Assembly (NCBI RefSeq): GCF_030463565.1
Contig: NC_134643.1
Location: 16,319,606 to 16,383,605, forward strand
Length of the DNA: 64,000 bases
Reading direction: 5' to 3'
From: Pelecanus crispus
Lineage: Eukaryota; Chordata; Aves; Pelecaniformes; Pelecanidae
Of this stretch, positions 63,972 to 64,000 are shown piece after piece. Below the pieces are notes generated by a model. The model saw nothing but the letters and a program-made list of their open reading frames with translations. It had not been told where the DNA came from and did not search any database. Position 1 is the stretch's first letter. Every line of letters starts with the position of its first letter. Position numbers and translations under genes: made by a program.

Positions 63972-64000
63972 TCTAATTGAAATGTCGTGTTTTCTTTCAG
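63972..64000 (+). promoter_or_regulatory. PRKAR2B: Candidate splice acceptor at the window edge
   Basis: A branch-point-like CTAAT at 63973-63977, a T-rich tract and TTTCTTTCAG with the AG at 63999-64000 form a plausible 3' splice site. If real, the first base after the window would begin PRKAR2B exon 2. The coding sequence lies outside the window, so this cannot be tested here. Confidence 0.35.

Larger units (their letters stand above)
47671..64000 (+). other. PRKAR2B: PRKAR2B intron 1, distal part
   Basis: AT-rich intron with no supported exon. It includes a 68-nt polypyrimidine tract (52640-52707), a near-perfect palindrome (55561-55581) and a moderately CpG-containing patch (about 58230-58520). 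The assignment as intron 1 follows from the phase-1 donor at 33789 and the lack of any PRKAR2B exon 2 sequence in the window. Open frames are 94 codons or fewer. Confidence 0.75.

Overview
The window is vertebrate nuclear DNA, almost certainly from a bird. It is AT-rich, has few exons and large introns, and carries CR1-type LINE retrotransposons with the (ATTCTATG)n 3' end typical of avian CR1. It holds parts of two same-strand genes in an order that, from memory, matches human chromosome 7q22: the last coding exon of PIK3CG (p110-gamma, 3851-4132, +) and the first coding exon of PRKAR2B (RII-beta regulatory subunit of protein kinase A, 33467-33788, +). I see no other protein-coding exon that I can support. 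No tRNA, rRNA, CRISPR or operon structure was noticed.

Layout: 1-3850 is the end of the last PIK3CG intron. 3851-4132 is its last coding exon, followed by an AT-rich 3'UTR with poly(A) signals at 5590 and 5869. About 5.9-32.6 kb is intergenic and contains a CR1 copy with an open reverse-transcriptase frame (16125-17377, +), an old broken CR1 (20060-20440, +), a young CR1 with a double 3' end (26324-27150, -), an ancient CR1-like relic beside it (27200-27960, -), and a G20 homopolymer at 25609. About 32.73-34.26 kb is the PRKAR2B CpG-island promoter, 5'UTR and exon 1, followed by a C-rich minisatellite of ten units. 33789-64000 is PRKAR2B intron 1, which holds a second CR1 with the same double 3' end (47112-47670, -), a GC-rich patch, a 68-nt polypyrimidine tract and a 21-bp near-perfect palindrome. 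The final bases look like a splice acceptor.

The two genes both act in intracellular signalling (PI3K-gamma downstream of G-protein-coupled receptors; PKA holoenzyme control by cAMP), but nothing here shows that they are co-regulated. The most unusual points are the two CR1 insertions sharing a composite 3' end with a spacer of about 79 nt, which suggests a chimeric source element; an alanine-rich, GCG-encoded linker in PRKAR2B exon 1; and the G/C-skewed minisatellite directly after its splice donor.
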